Assembly (NCBI GenBank): GCA_963806045.1
Contig: CAWDWP010000016.1
Span: forward strand, 1-64,000
Direction of reading: 5' to 3'
DNA length: 64,000 nt
Origin: DATCHW01 sp963806045
Lineage (GTDB): Bacteria; Bacteroidota; Ignavibacteria; Tepidaquicellales; Tepidaquicellaceae
This document shows positions 21,177 to 28,857 of the stretch, piece after piece. Below the pieces are notes generated by a model. It did no database searches. It was not told the DNA's origin and worked only from the letters and a program-made list of their open reading frames with translations. How positions within the stretch are numbered: position 1 is the first letter of the stretch; every line of letters starts with the position of its first letter. A program made the translations under genes and the position numbers.

Positions 21177-21263
21177 CGGAGAAGGAGAGATTCGAACTCT
21201 CGATGGAGTTGCCCCTATAACGGTTTTCGAGACCGCCGCTTTCAACCACTCAGCCACCTCTCC
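21177..21263 (-). tRNA. tRNA-Ser (CGA)
   Basis: The minus strand folds into a class II tRNA: acceptor GGAGAGG with CTTCTCC, D-loop GCTGAGTGGTTGAAAGC, and anticodon loop CTCGAAA (anticodon CGA, read at codon TCG). It has a long variable arm and the T-arm GAGAGTTCGAATCTCTC. The discriminator is G; the full CCA end is not encoded. Length 87 nt. Confidence 0.93.
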
Positions 21264-21340
21264 GTTGAAATTTGTATTAACTATAATTTAATCACTATTT
21301 CGATGATATTCTATTAACTTATTTTTCTACCAACAAATCA

Positions 21341-22559
21341 TTATTTTAATAATATCATTTTATTAATTTGAACAAAATCATTATTTTCAAGTTTATAGAA
21401 GTATATACCACTTGAGAAATTTTCCCCATTAAATTCGACTTCATAAGAACCTGAAGATACTTTTTGATTTACAAGAACGGAGATTTCTTTTCCTGTAATA
21501 TCATAAACGGTTAATTTTATATTTGAAACTTTTGGTATATCAAATTTTATTTTTGTTGATGGATTAAAAGGGTTAGGATAGTTTTGATATAAATGATAGT
21601 AATTTACAACATTATTATTATTAATTGTAGATGTCATTATATCAAGATTTCTCTTATAAATTGTGGTTAAGCCTCCAGCAGTTCCAAATGCATACAAATA
21701 ATTATTATTTATAACCATACATCTCAAATAAGGAGAATTTGCCGGAAGTCCATCACTTGCCCTTCCCCATAATTCTCCATTATTTGTCGACATATAAACA
21801 TCAGTAAATCTTAATGCAATAAATTTATTTTGATATTTTTCTATTTGCCTTATTACTTTTGCCGCCCATTCTGTAGCTAATCCATTGGTCTTCGGAAACC
21901 AATAATCTCCATTATTTGTGGATTTGTAAACACCATTCCATCCGCAAAGGAAAATATCAGTTCCTTCTAATATATAAATCACTTATATCCAAATCTGAAA
22001 GGCCGTCGTTTTTTGAAATCCAGTTAATACCATCATCCGTAGTTAATTTAACCCCATTTAAAGTTGCAATAAATAACATAGATCCATCAGCTAAATATTC
22101 AAAAACATATGGTACATTTGTAGATTTATTTACCCATGTTCCTCCACTATTAGTTGAGATAAAAAATCCTGCTGATGTCGTTGCGTAAAGTTTATTATTG
22201 TAATACAAACATGGATCAACACCCGTTAAATTGTTTGTTACAGATGTCCAGTTATCTCCATTATTGGTGCTTAAATACACATCATAGTCAATGTTACTGC
22301 AAAATATATAGGTTCCATTATTTACTATAGAGATAATATATAAGTTCGAACTTATTCCATTATTTTTCAGAACCCAATTAACACCGTCATTTGTAGATAC
22401 ATAAACACCGAGATTTGTTCCTAAAAAAATATTGTTGTTAATAGCTTTACAAGTTTTTACATCGGTTGAAGCCAGAGTTCCTATAGTTTCCCATTGACTT
22501 TGTGGGAGAGTTATATTTGTTATTAATAAAGATATTAAAAGAGTAATTAACTTATTCAT
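21341..22559 (-). CDS. T9SS-exported Asp-box (BNR/Ycf48-like) repeat protein, one frameshift
   Basis: Starts at ATG 22559 (MNKLITLLISLLITNITLPQ), preceded by an AGGGG ribosome-binding site. The signal peptide is followed by at least six repeats of the form [YF].ST[ND].G..W (YVSTNDGVNWV, YLSTNNGDNWT, FISTNSGGTWV, YKSTNNGDYWF, YMSTNNGELWG), which are Asp-box turns of a beta-propeller. The last 80 residues are a type IX secretion sorting domain: NYPNPFNPSTKIKFDIP, LTVYDITGKEI, GSYEVEFNG and FSSGIYFYKLE. A shift near 21965 separates DLYI from the second part. The protein is likely exported and anchored outside. It does not show catalytic residues of a sialidase. Confidence 0.85.
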
Positions 22560-22663
22560 TTTTAACCCCTTGTGTGTTCTGTTATATTGTAATATTAACA
22601 ATTATCTTTTTTAAAAAATAGATATTTTCCGTAGGTTAATCATTTTGAGAAGTATAAATAAAT

Positions 22664-22759
22664 AAGCAGTAAAGGATTTTTAAACAAATCAGTCAAAAGT
22701 TTTTTTGGGATTTTTCTTTTCTAAAAAGGTGTGATAGAAAAGATTTTCCTTTACTGCTT
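22664..22759. repeat. Nested inverted-repeat element between two minus-strand genes
   Basis: AAGCAGTAAAGGA (22664-22676) and TCCTTTACTGCTT (22747-22759) are perfect 13-base inverted arms 70 bases apart. Inside them TCTTTTCTA (22715-22723) and TAGAAAAGA (22735-22743) form a second, 9-bp hairpin. No ORF is present. It lies 100 bases after the desaturase stop and 105 bases before the Asp-box gene. It could be a structured RNA, a termination region or a short MITE-like element. The surrounding 22560-22859 holds no gene. Confidence 0.55.
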
Positions 22760-22859
22760 GTATAAAAATATCAAATATTTAAAAAAAATCAAAGTTCCAT
22801 AATATTCAACTGAAATTTATTCTTTTCACAGCTTCCTGAAAGAAATTATTAAGTTAGTG

Positions 22860-23804
22860 TTAATTTCTTTTCACACGCGAATACAGATTAACAGTTTGGC
22901 TGAAAATAAATTTTAGTATAACCATTGCCCAGGATGTGTGATAATAAAGAGTATCATAATATTCCGAGGCAATTTTTCTTAACTGCGGTAATTTACTTCC
23001 CGGAATACTGGGAAAATCGTGATGTTCATTATGATAACCAACATTGAACGTTAATTTATTTAATAAGCCATAATATGAATAAGTTTCCTGACCTTCTTTA
23101 AATACATAATGTTCCGCAATAAAATGACCTGATACAGGGTTTAATCCTCCGGCAATAATTATGGAAAGGAGTAAGTAAATAACTCCACTCCAGCCGGCGA
23201 ATGGTAAATAAATTGCCATAATTAAAACCTGGCAAACAATATTTATAATCTGCCATTTTTTTATGCTGATTGGATGTACGAATACCGGTCTGAATGCATA
23301 AAAGAATATTTGTGAAATTTCCCAAATCATTTTACCCAAAAAACCGCGAAATATTTTTGCCTCAAAATTAGTAGGCAGATCAGTATCTAACCCTACTTTT
23401 CCCTGAAATTTATGATGCATTCCGTGATAAATTTTAAACGACATCGCATAGGGAAATATAATTGGCAAATTAGCAAATATAGCCAGCCAGTTGTTATGAA
23501 CTTGTTTCTTAAATGCGAGATTATGAGTTATTTCATGAATTGCCAGGAAAAGAGCGTGGGAAATAGTTGCTCCAATAAAATAAGCAGATAAAATGAATAT
23601 TAGCGTATTGAATCTTCCTATAAAATAAGCCGAAACTAACTGAAGTATCACGAGGAAAATTGTTGTAAATATTAATTTATTATCGTGACCGATTAAATCC
23701 CTGACTTCGGGATGAGTTGCTAATATTTTCTTCCTGCGTTCATAATGAAAATCTCTCTGATCTGACCAATAAAAATCATTTGCTTTTTCAGTTTGTGCAG
23801 ACAT
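22860..23804 (-). CDS. Sphingolipid delta-4 (dihydroceramide) desaturase-like protein, DEGS1 type
   Basis: A complete 314-residue membrane desaturase. All three di-iron His boxes are present: HEITH (90-94), HGMHH (127-131) and NEHHDF (259-264). Beyond these it keeps long stretches known from animal and plant dihydroceramide desaturase: FHYERRKKILATHPEVRDL at the start, FANLPI, FYAFRP, NPVSGHFIAEHYVF, ETYSYYGLLN, LTFNVGYHNEHHDFP and LRKIASEYYD. In eukaryotes this enzyme adds the 4,5-trans double bond to dihydroceramide in the ER. In this bacterium the natural substrate would be a ceramide or another acyl lipid in the inner membrane. Four to six helices are visible. No serine palmitoyltransferase or other sphingolipid gene is nearby. 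No frameshift. Confidence 0.9.
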   Translation of the reverse strand: MSAQTEKANDFYWSDQRDFHYERRKKILATHPEVRDLIGHDNKLIFTTIFLVILQLVSAYFIGRFNTLIFILSAYFIGATISHALFLAIHEITHNLAFKKQVHNNWLAIFANLPIIFPYAMSFKIYHGMHHKFQGKVGLDTDLPTNFEAKIFRGFLGKMIWEISQIFFYAFRPVFVHPISIKKWQIINIVCQVLIMAIYLPFAGWSGVIYLLLSIIIAGGLNPVSGHFIAEHYVFKEGQETYSYYGLLNKLTFNVGYHNEHHDFPSIPGSKLPQLRKIASEYYDTLYYHTSWAMVILKFIFSQTVNLYSRVKRN

Positions 23805-24142
23805 TTATAATGTGACTAAAATTTTTGAAATATTTTTAATTAATGATTTCTTCTGAATATATACACCAGTCAATACATTTTTAAAATTACATAATATTTC
23901 TAATTAATAGTTTAAACAACTTTATTATCTTTACAGTTGCTTGAGGTATAAATAATGTTCGTTATTCTCAATTACTAAATAAAAAAGGGGGAATATTAAT
24001 TGTTAAGTTTATAAAGCACACCATTTCAAAGATATTGAGAAAAGTAATTGCCATAGATAAAAAATTGTGTATAATAATTAGATTGAATATAATTTTTAAT
24101 CGGAATATTTTAGTTTATTAACGAATAATTTATTATTTCTTT
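23805..24142. other. Gene-free region between divergent desaturase and iorA genes
   Basis: About 340 AT-rich bases with no coding sequence on either strand. The region must contain both promoters, but no clear -35/-10 pair stands out. A GGGGGA patch at about 23988 is not placed to serve a start codon. I see nothing else. Confidence 0.4.
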
Positions 24143-25753
24143 ATGGAAAAAAATCTTTTCTTAGGTGCTGAAGCTATTGCGCAAGGTGCTATTGATGCCG
24201 GACTTTCAGGTATATATGCATATCCGGGCACTCCTTCTACCGAAATTACAGAATATGTTCAGAAATCAAAATTAGCAACTGAAAGAAATATTCACTCCAG
24301 ATGGAGTGCAAATGAAAAGACCGCGATGGAATCCGGTTTGGGAATGTCATATGCGGGAAAAAGAGCCATGGTTTGTATGAAACACGTTGGACTGAATGTA
24401 GCCGCAGATGCTTTTATTAACTCCTCAATTACGGGCGCTAATGGAGGTTTAATTGTTGTTGCTGCAGATGACCCTTCAATGCATTCCTCTCAAAATGAAC
24501 AGGATTCGAGGTTTTATGGAAATTTTGCAATGATACCTATTTTCGAACCAACCAACCAGCAGGAAGCTTATGATATGGCTTACGAGGGATTCGAATTTTC
24601 TGAAAAATACAAAATTCCTATTCTTTTAAGAATAACGACACGTCTTGCACATTCAAGAGCAGGAGTTTCAAGAAAACCTTTGAAAAATCAAAATGGAATA
24701 AAATTACCGGAAAATCTTATACAATTTGTACTTCTTCCTGCTAATGCAAGGAAACAATATAAAACATTACTGGGAAATCAAAAATACTTCGAAGAAGAAT
24801 CTGAAAAATCAAAATATAATATATATTTTGATGGTAAAGATAAAAGTACAGGAATTATTGCTTGCGGAATAGCATATAACTATCTTTTGGAAAATTATAA
24901 TGGTGCAAAATGTGAGAATCCAATTTTGAAAATCAGTCAGTATCCCCTGCCACGTGAAAAAGTCGAACAGATTACGAGTGAATGCAAAAGGATAATAGTT
25001 CTGGAAGACGGGTATCCATTAGTTGAGGAATCTATAAAAGGATTTTTGGGAAAATGTCTGAATATTTCCGGAAGATTAGACGGAACAATTCCAAGGGACG
25101 GGGAATTAAATCCAAATATAGTTGGGAAAGCAATTGGTAAACAGTCAGCAGAAATACAGCAAATGCCCTCCGTCGTTTCTCCTAGACCACCTTCACTGTG
25201 TTCAGGGTGTCCCCATATTGATGCCTTTAATGCTTTAAATGAAACATTAAAGATTTATGGAAAAGGTAAAGTTTTTTCGGATATCGGATGTTATACATTA
25301 GCTGCCTTACCTCCGTATCAATCAATTAATTCCTGTGTAGATATGGGAGCTTCTATAACTATGGCAAAAGGAGCAGCAGATGCGGGTTTGAGACCAGCGA
25401 TAGCGGTAATCGGTGACTCCACATTTACGCATTCGGGAATAACAGGGCTTCTTGATGCTGTTAATGATAATTCACCAATAACAGTTTTAATTCTTGATAA
25501 TGAAACAACAGGAATGACGGGAGGACAGGATTCCGCTGCTACAGGAAGGATTGAACATATATGTGCGGGAGTAGGCGTTGACCCGGAACATATTAAGATT
25601 ATTAATCCTCTCAGAAAATATGATAAAGAAAATGTTGAAATTTATAAAAAAGAATTTGAATATAAAGGTGTATCTGTAATAATTCCAAGGCGTGAATGTA
25701 TTCAAACAATAGGAAGACATAAAAAAGAAAAAAGGATAAAGGAAACTGTATGA
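24143..25753 (+). CDS. iorA: Indolepyruvate ferredoxin oxidoreductase, alpha subunit (short form)
   Basis: The TPP-dependent subunit that oxidatively decarboxylates aryl-pyruvates (from aromatic amino-acid transamination) to aryl-acetyl-CoA, reducing ferredoxin. 536 residues. Visible: the N-terminal pyrimidine-binding domain (GAEAIAQGAIDAGLSGIYAYPGTP, WSANEKTAMESGLGMS), the CSGCPH motif at about residue 355, and the TPP-Mg motif GDSTFTHSGITGLLDAVNDN with NETTGMTGGQDS. The C-terminal 2[4Fe-4S] ferredoxin domain of archaeal IorA is absent: the protein stops after PRRECIQTIGRHKKEK. The stop overlaps the iorB start (ATGA), so this end is real and not a frameshift. Electrons must leave by another ferredoxin. 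Confidence 0.92.
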   Translation: MEKNLFLGAEAIAQGAIDAGLSGIYAYPGTPSTEITEYVQKSKLATERNIHSRWSANEKTAMESGLGMSYAGKRAMVCMKHVGLNVAADAFINSSITGANGGLIVVAADDPSMHSSQNEQDSRFYGNFAMIPIFEPTNQQEAYDMAYEGFEFSEKYKIPILLRITTRLAHSRAGVSRKPLKNQNGIKLPENLIQFVLLPANARKQYKTLLGNQKYFEEESEKSKYNIYFDGKDKSTGIIACGIAYNYLLENYNGAKCENPILKISQYPLPREKVEQITSECKRIIVLEDGYPLVEESIKGFLGKCLNISGRLDGTIPRDGELNPNIVGKAIGKQSAEIQQMPSVVSPRPPSLCSGCPHIDAFNALNETLKIYGKGKVFSDIGCYTLAALPPYQSINSCVDMGASITMAKGAADAGLRPAIAVIGDSTFTHSGITGLLDAVNDNSPITVLILDNETTGMTGGQDSAATGRIEHICAGVGVDPEHIKIINPLRKYDKENVEIYKKEFEYKGVSVIIPRRECIQTIGRHKKEKRIKETV

Positions 25754-26338
25754 AAAATGATATAATTTTAGCCGGTGTCGGCGGTCAGGGTATATTATCA
25801 ATTGCAGCTTCTATAGGTTATGCTGCTATAAATGCAGGTCTCTCGTCTCAAGCAGTCTGAAGTACACGGAATGAGCCAGAGAGGCGGAGATGTTCAGTCG
25901 CATTTAAGAATATCCGATAAAGAAATATATTCTGATTTAATACCTCAGGGTTCTGCAAATATGATAATCTCAGTCGAACCAATGGAATCTCTAAGATATA
26001 TTCCCTGGCTTAAAGCTGACGGCTGGATAATTACAAATACTGTCCCTTTTATTAATTTTGCAAAATATCCTCCGATTGAAAATGTAATGAAAGAAGTTGA
26101 AGGTTTTAAAAATCATATTGCTCTGAATGCAGATGATATTGCAAGAAAACTTGGTTCTTTCCGTTCTGCGAATATGGTGATGCTTGGTGCAGCTTCACCG
26201 TTTATCGATATTCCCTATGAAAATTTTGAAAAAGGTATTCACGATTTATTCGGTAAAAAAGGTGAAGAAGTGGTTAATTTGAATTTAAAAGCTCTTAAAG
26301 CCGGAAGAGAATTTACGGAAACACATAGAAGTAATTAA
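25750..26338 (+). CDS. iorB: Indolepyruvate ferredoxin oxidoreductase, beta subunit, one frameshift
   Basis: The gamma-type (2-oxoacid oxidoreductase small) subunit partner of IorA. ATG 25750 overlaps the iorA stop by four bases. It reads MKNDIILAGVGGQGILSIAASIGYAAINAGL, the family's Gly-rich start. After a shift near 25845 it continues LKQSEVHGMSQRGGDVQSHLRIS, the most conserved segment (E-x-H-G-x-x-Q-R-G-G). About 195 residues. Translational coupling and order match other iorAB operons. A terminator follows 14 bases after the stop. Confidence 0.9.
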
Positions 26339-26352
26339 TATTTTTTAGTTTT

Positions 26353-26387
26353 AAAAAAGCCCAGTTTAATATTTTTGGGCTTTTTTT
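26353..26387 (+). terminator. Terminator of iorAB
   Basis: AAAAAAGCCCA (26353-26363) pairs with TGGGCTTTTTT (26376-26386), ending in a T-run. The 12-base loop and A/T symmetry let it also stop the opposite gene at 26394. Confidence 0.9.
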
Positions 26388-26393
26388 AATTTA

Positions 26394-26756
26394 TTATATT
26401 GCAAACAAAGGTGTGTTATCGATATAAATAAGGTATTCTTTTATCAAATCGCCATTCAAATATAAAATATTAGTGAAATTTACATTCACCTTTTTTTCAT
26501 CCAAACGGGTATAAATAACTTCTCCTTGCCAGACAACAGAGCCGTCTTTTTCCCAGAAATTAATAACTTTATGTTCGCTTTTATCAATCATTTTGAAGAA
26601 CTCGGCAACATAATTTCGAACGTTTTGTTTTCCATGCTCAGGTTCACTATTACCAAAACGAAAAATACCGTCTTCGGTAAAATAAGATGCGAAGTTATCA
26701 GAATCTTTAGCATCAATCGCTGATGCTATTTTTGTGAGCCAATCGATTGTGTTCAT
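26394..26756 (-). CDS. SnoaL/NTF2-like small protein
   Basis: A complete 120-residue cytoplasmic protein with the cone-shaped NTF2-like pattern: an N-terminal helix MNTIDWLTKIASAIDAKD, then SDNFASYFTEDGIFRFGN, QNVRNYVAEFF, and the strands VVWQGEVIYTR, VNVNFTNILYLNGDLIKEYLIYID. Many SnoaL-like proteins bind small hydrophobic substrates, some as isomerases, many with unknown role. The gene stands alone between two terminators. Confidence 0.75.
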   Translation of the reverse strand: MNTIDWLTKIASAIDAKDSDNFASYFTEDGIFRFGNSEPEHGKQNVRNYVAEFFKMIDKSEHKVINFWEKDGSVVWQGEVIYTRLDEKKVNVNFTNILYLNGDLIKEYLIYIDNTPLFAI

Positions 26757-26774
26757 TTAAATTTGTTTATTTAT

Positions 26775-26805
26775 ATAAAAAACCGTTAATTAAAAATTAA
26801 CGGTT
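26775..26805 (-). terminator. Terminator after tRNA-Lys
   Basis: AACCGTTAAT (26781-26790) pairs with ATTAACGGTT (26796-26805). On the minus strand a TTTTTT run follows, so it ends the tRNA-Lys transcript. Confidence 0.85.
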
Positions 26806-26815
26806 TGCTTGTTAG

Positions 26816-26887
26816 TGAGGATGGAAGGGCTCGAACCTTCAACCACCGCCTTAAAAGGGCGATGCTCTACCATTGAGCTACATCCCC
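26816..26887 (-). tRNA. tRNA-Lys (TTT)
   Basis: The minus strand reads GGGGATG (acceptor), TAGCTCAATGGTAGAGCA (D-arm), CGCC-CTTTTAA-GGCG (anticodon TTT) and GAAGGTTCGAGCCCTTC (T-arm), with the acceptor closing by CATCCTC and discriminator A. 72 nt; CCA is not encoded. Confidence 0.93.
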
Positions 26888-26948
26888 GAATTTTAGAGTA
26901 CAAACATTAAATTACGAAAATTTTTATTCAAAATAAATTCCTAAACTA

Positions 26949-27350
26949 TTATTTTTTTGAGATTTTTAATCTGTTTTGAGCTCTTTTCATGGCTAAAATC
27001 TCTTCAGTTCTATCGATGTCGATATGTGAATCGAATTTCTCTTTCGCATTAGATAATGCTTTTTCTGCTCTCGGGATATCAATCTCATCCATCTTCTCGA
27101 TTGCATCGGCTAATAATATTACTTTATTTTCCCTGACTTCAAGAATTCCTCCGCTTGATGCATATATTATTTCATTACCGCTGACATCGTTTATTTTAAT
27201 TTTTCCGATTTCAAGAGTTGAAACCAACGGAGCATGATTGTATAATACCTGAAATTCACCTAATTTTCCGGGAGCAGTTACAGATTTAACTTCCCCGCTA
27301 AAAATTTTCCTGTCAGATGTAATTATTTCTAAATATAATAACTTGTCCAA
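26949..27350 (-). CDS. atpC: F1Fo ATP synthase epsilon subunit
   Basis: 133 residues. The N-terminal beta-sandwich MDKLLYLEIITSDRKIFSGEVKSVTAPGKLGEFQVLYNHAPLVSTL carries the family's typical G.+G...+L..HAP. The C-terminal helical hairpin follows (IDIPRAEKALSNAKEKF, AQNRLKISKK). It rotates with the central stalk of F1 and regulates ATP hydrolysis. It lies 12 bases after atpD. The other ATP synthase genes are not in the window, so the operon is split, as in several Bacteroidota/Chlorobi genomes. Confidence 0.95.
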   Translation of the reverse strand: MDKLLYLEIITSDRKIFSGEVKSVTAPGKLGEFQVLYNHAPLVSTLEIGKIKINDVSGNEIIYASSGGILEVRENKVILLADAIEKMDEIDIPRAEKALSNAKEKFDSHIDIDRTEEILAMKRAQNRLKISKK

Positions 27351-27362
27351 AATTTTTAAAAT

Positions 27363-28787
27363 TTATACTTGTAATTCTTTGGCTCTTTCCACTGCATCTT
27401 CAATCGTACCTACCATCCAGAAAGCATTTTCAGGAAGATCATCATACTCTCCATCAATGATCGCTTTAAATCCTTTAATAGTATCTTCCAGTTTTACATA
27501 TTTGCCTGGTTTGTTTGTGAATACTTCAGCTACGTGGAAAGGCTGAGATAAGAATTTCTGAATTTTCCGGGCACGGGCAACAGTTAATTTATCTTCGTCA
27601 GATAATTCATCTATGCCTAAAATATTTATAATATCCTGCAGATCTTTGTAACTTTGCAGAACTCTTTTTACACCCTGTGCTACATTATAATGCTCGTCAC
27701 CTAAAATTCTCGCTGAAAGTATTCTTGATGTTGAAGTTAAGGGATCAACAGCAGGATATATACCCATATCAGTAATTTTTCTTGATAACTCAGTTGTAGC
27801 ATCAAGATGTGAGAATACTGTTGCCGGTGCAGGATCAGTATAGTCATCAGCAGGAACATAAATTGCCTGAATAGATGTAATTGAACCTTTATCTGTCGAA
27901 GTTATTCTTTCCTGCAATGCACCCATCTCAGTTGCCAATGTTGGCTGATACCCCACAGCTGAAGGCATTCTCCCAAGCAATGCAGAAACTTCAGAGCCGG
28001 CTTGAGTAAATCTGAAAATATTATCGATAAATAAAAGTACATCTTTATTTTGTACGTCCCTGAAATATTCAGCGACTGTCAGTCCTGTCAAAGCAACTCT
28101 TAATCTTGCTCCGGGAGGTTCATTCATCTGACCGAATATTAATGCCGTATTATTTATAACTCCTGAATCATTCATTTCAATATACAAATCATTTCCTTCT
28201 CGTGTTCTTTCACCTACTCCGGCAAATACTGATATTCCTCCGTGATGTTTTGCGATGTTATGTATCAGTTCCTGTATAATAACAGTTTTTCCAACACCGG
28301 CTCCTCCGAACAATCCTGTTTTACCGCCTTTTGTATAAGGTTCCAGCAGATCAATAACCTTTATACCCGTTTCAAACATTTCCTGTTTAGTAGTAAGATT
28401 CTTAAAAGCAGGCGGCTCGCGATGTATGGGAAAATTCAAGTCTGATTTAATCGGTTCTTTACCATCGATACCTTCACCTATTACATTCATTAATCTTCCC
28501 AATACCATATCTCCAACGGGAATCATAATCGGCTTTCCTGTATCTACAGCTTCCATTCCTCTTACAAGTCCGTCAGTAGAATCCATAGCAACAGCTCTCA
28601 CCCTTGACTCTCCAAGATGCTGCTGAACTTCAACGACAAGATTCTTTTCTTCGTTTTCATCTAATGATTTTCTTTTGATAATGATGGAATTATATATAGA
28701 AGGAAGAGTTCCTTCACTGAAGTCAATATCTACAACAGGACCTATTACCTGCACTATTTTCCCTACATTTGAACCGTTATTTGACAT
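27363..28787 (-). CDS. atpD: F1Fo ATP synthase beta subunit
   Basis: 474 residues, the catalytic F1 subunit. Walker A is GGAGVGKT at 161-168. GVGERTREGNDLY follows, then LLFIDNIFRFTQAGSEVSALLGRMPSAVGYQPTL with the Walker B Asp. The DELSDEDKLTV and C-terminal helical domain are intact. No frameshift. The gene is immediately followed by atpC, and glmS lies upstream on the same strand 70 bases away. ATP synthase alpha, gamma, delta and Fo genes must lie elsewhere. Confidence 0.97.
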   Translation of the reverse strand: MSNNGSNVGKIVQVIGPVVDIDFSEGTLPSIYNSIIIKRKSLDENEEKNLVVEVQQHLGESRVRAVAMDSTDGLVRGMEAVDTGKPIMIPVGDMVLGRLMNVIGEGIDGKEPIKSDLNFPIHREPPAFKNLTTKQEMFETGIKVIDLLEPYTKGGKTGLFGGAGVGKTVIIQELIHNIAKHHGGISVFAGVGERTREGNDLYIEMNDSGVINNTALIFGQMNEPPGARLRVALTGLTVAEYFRDVQNKDVLLFIDNIFRFTQAGSEVSALLGRMPSAVGYQPTLATEMGALQERITSTDKGSITSIQAIYVPADDYTDPAPATVFSHLDATTELSRKITDMGIYPAVDPLTSTSRILSARILGDEHYNVAQGVKRVLQSYKDLQDIINILGIDELSDEDKLTVARARKIQKFLSQPFHVAEVFTNKPGKYVKLEDTIKGFKAIIDGEYDDLPENAFWMVGTIEDAVERAKELQV

Positions 28788-28857
28788 TTTTAATGAAAAT
28801 TTTAATTAACACAAACGATAAATATATAAAATTTCAAATTTACTTCAAATGAAGTAT

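Noticed and set aside
21960..21985. Two separate Asp-box proteins
   Set aside because: The repeat pattern and the single signal peptide and single sorting domain show one gene with a one-base shift.
25487..25801. Minus-strand ORF opposite the end of iorA
   Set aside because: Aromatic-rich shadow of the iorA gene; no start signal or family match.
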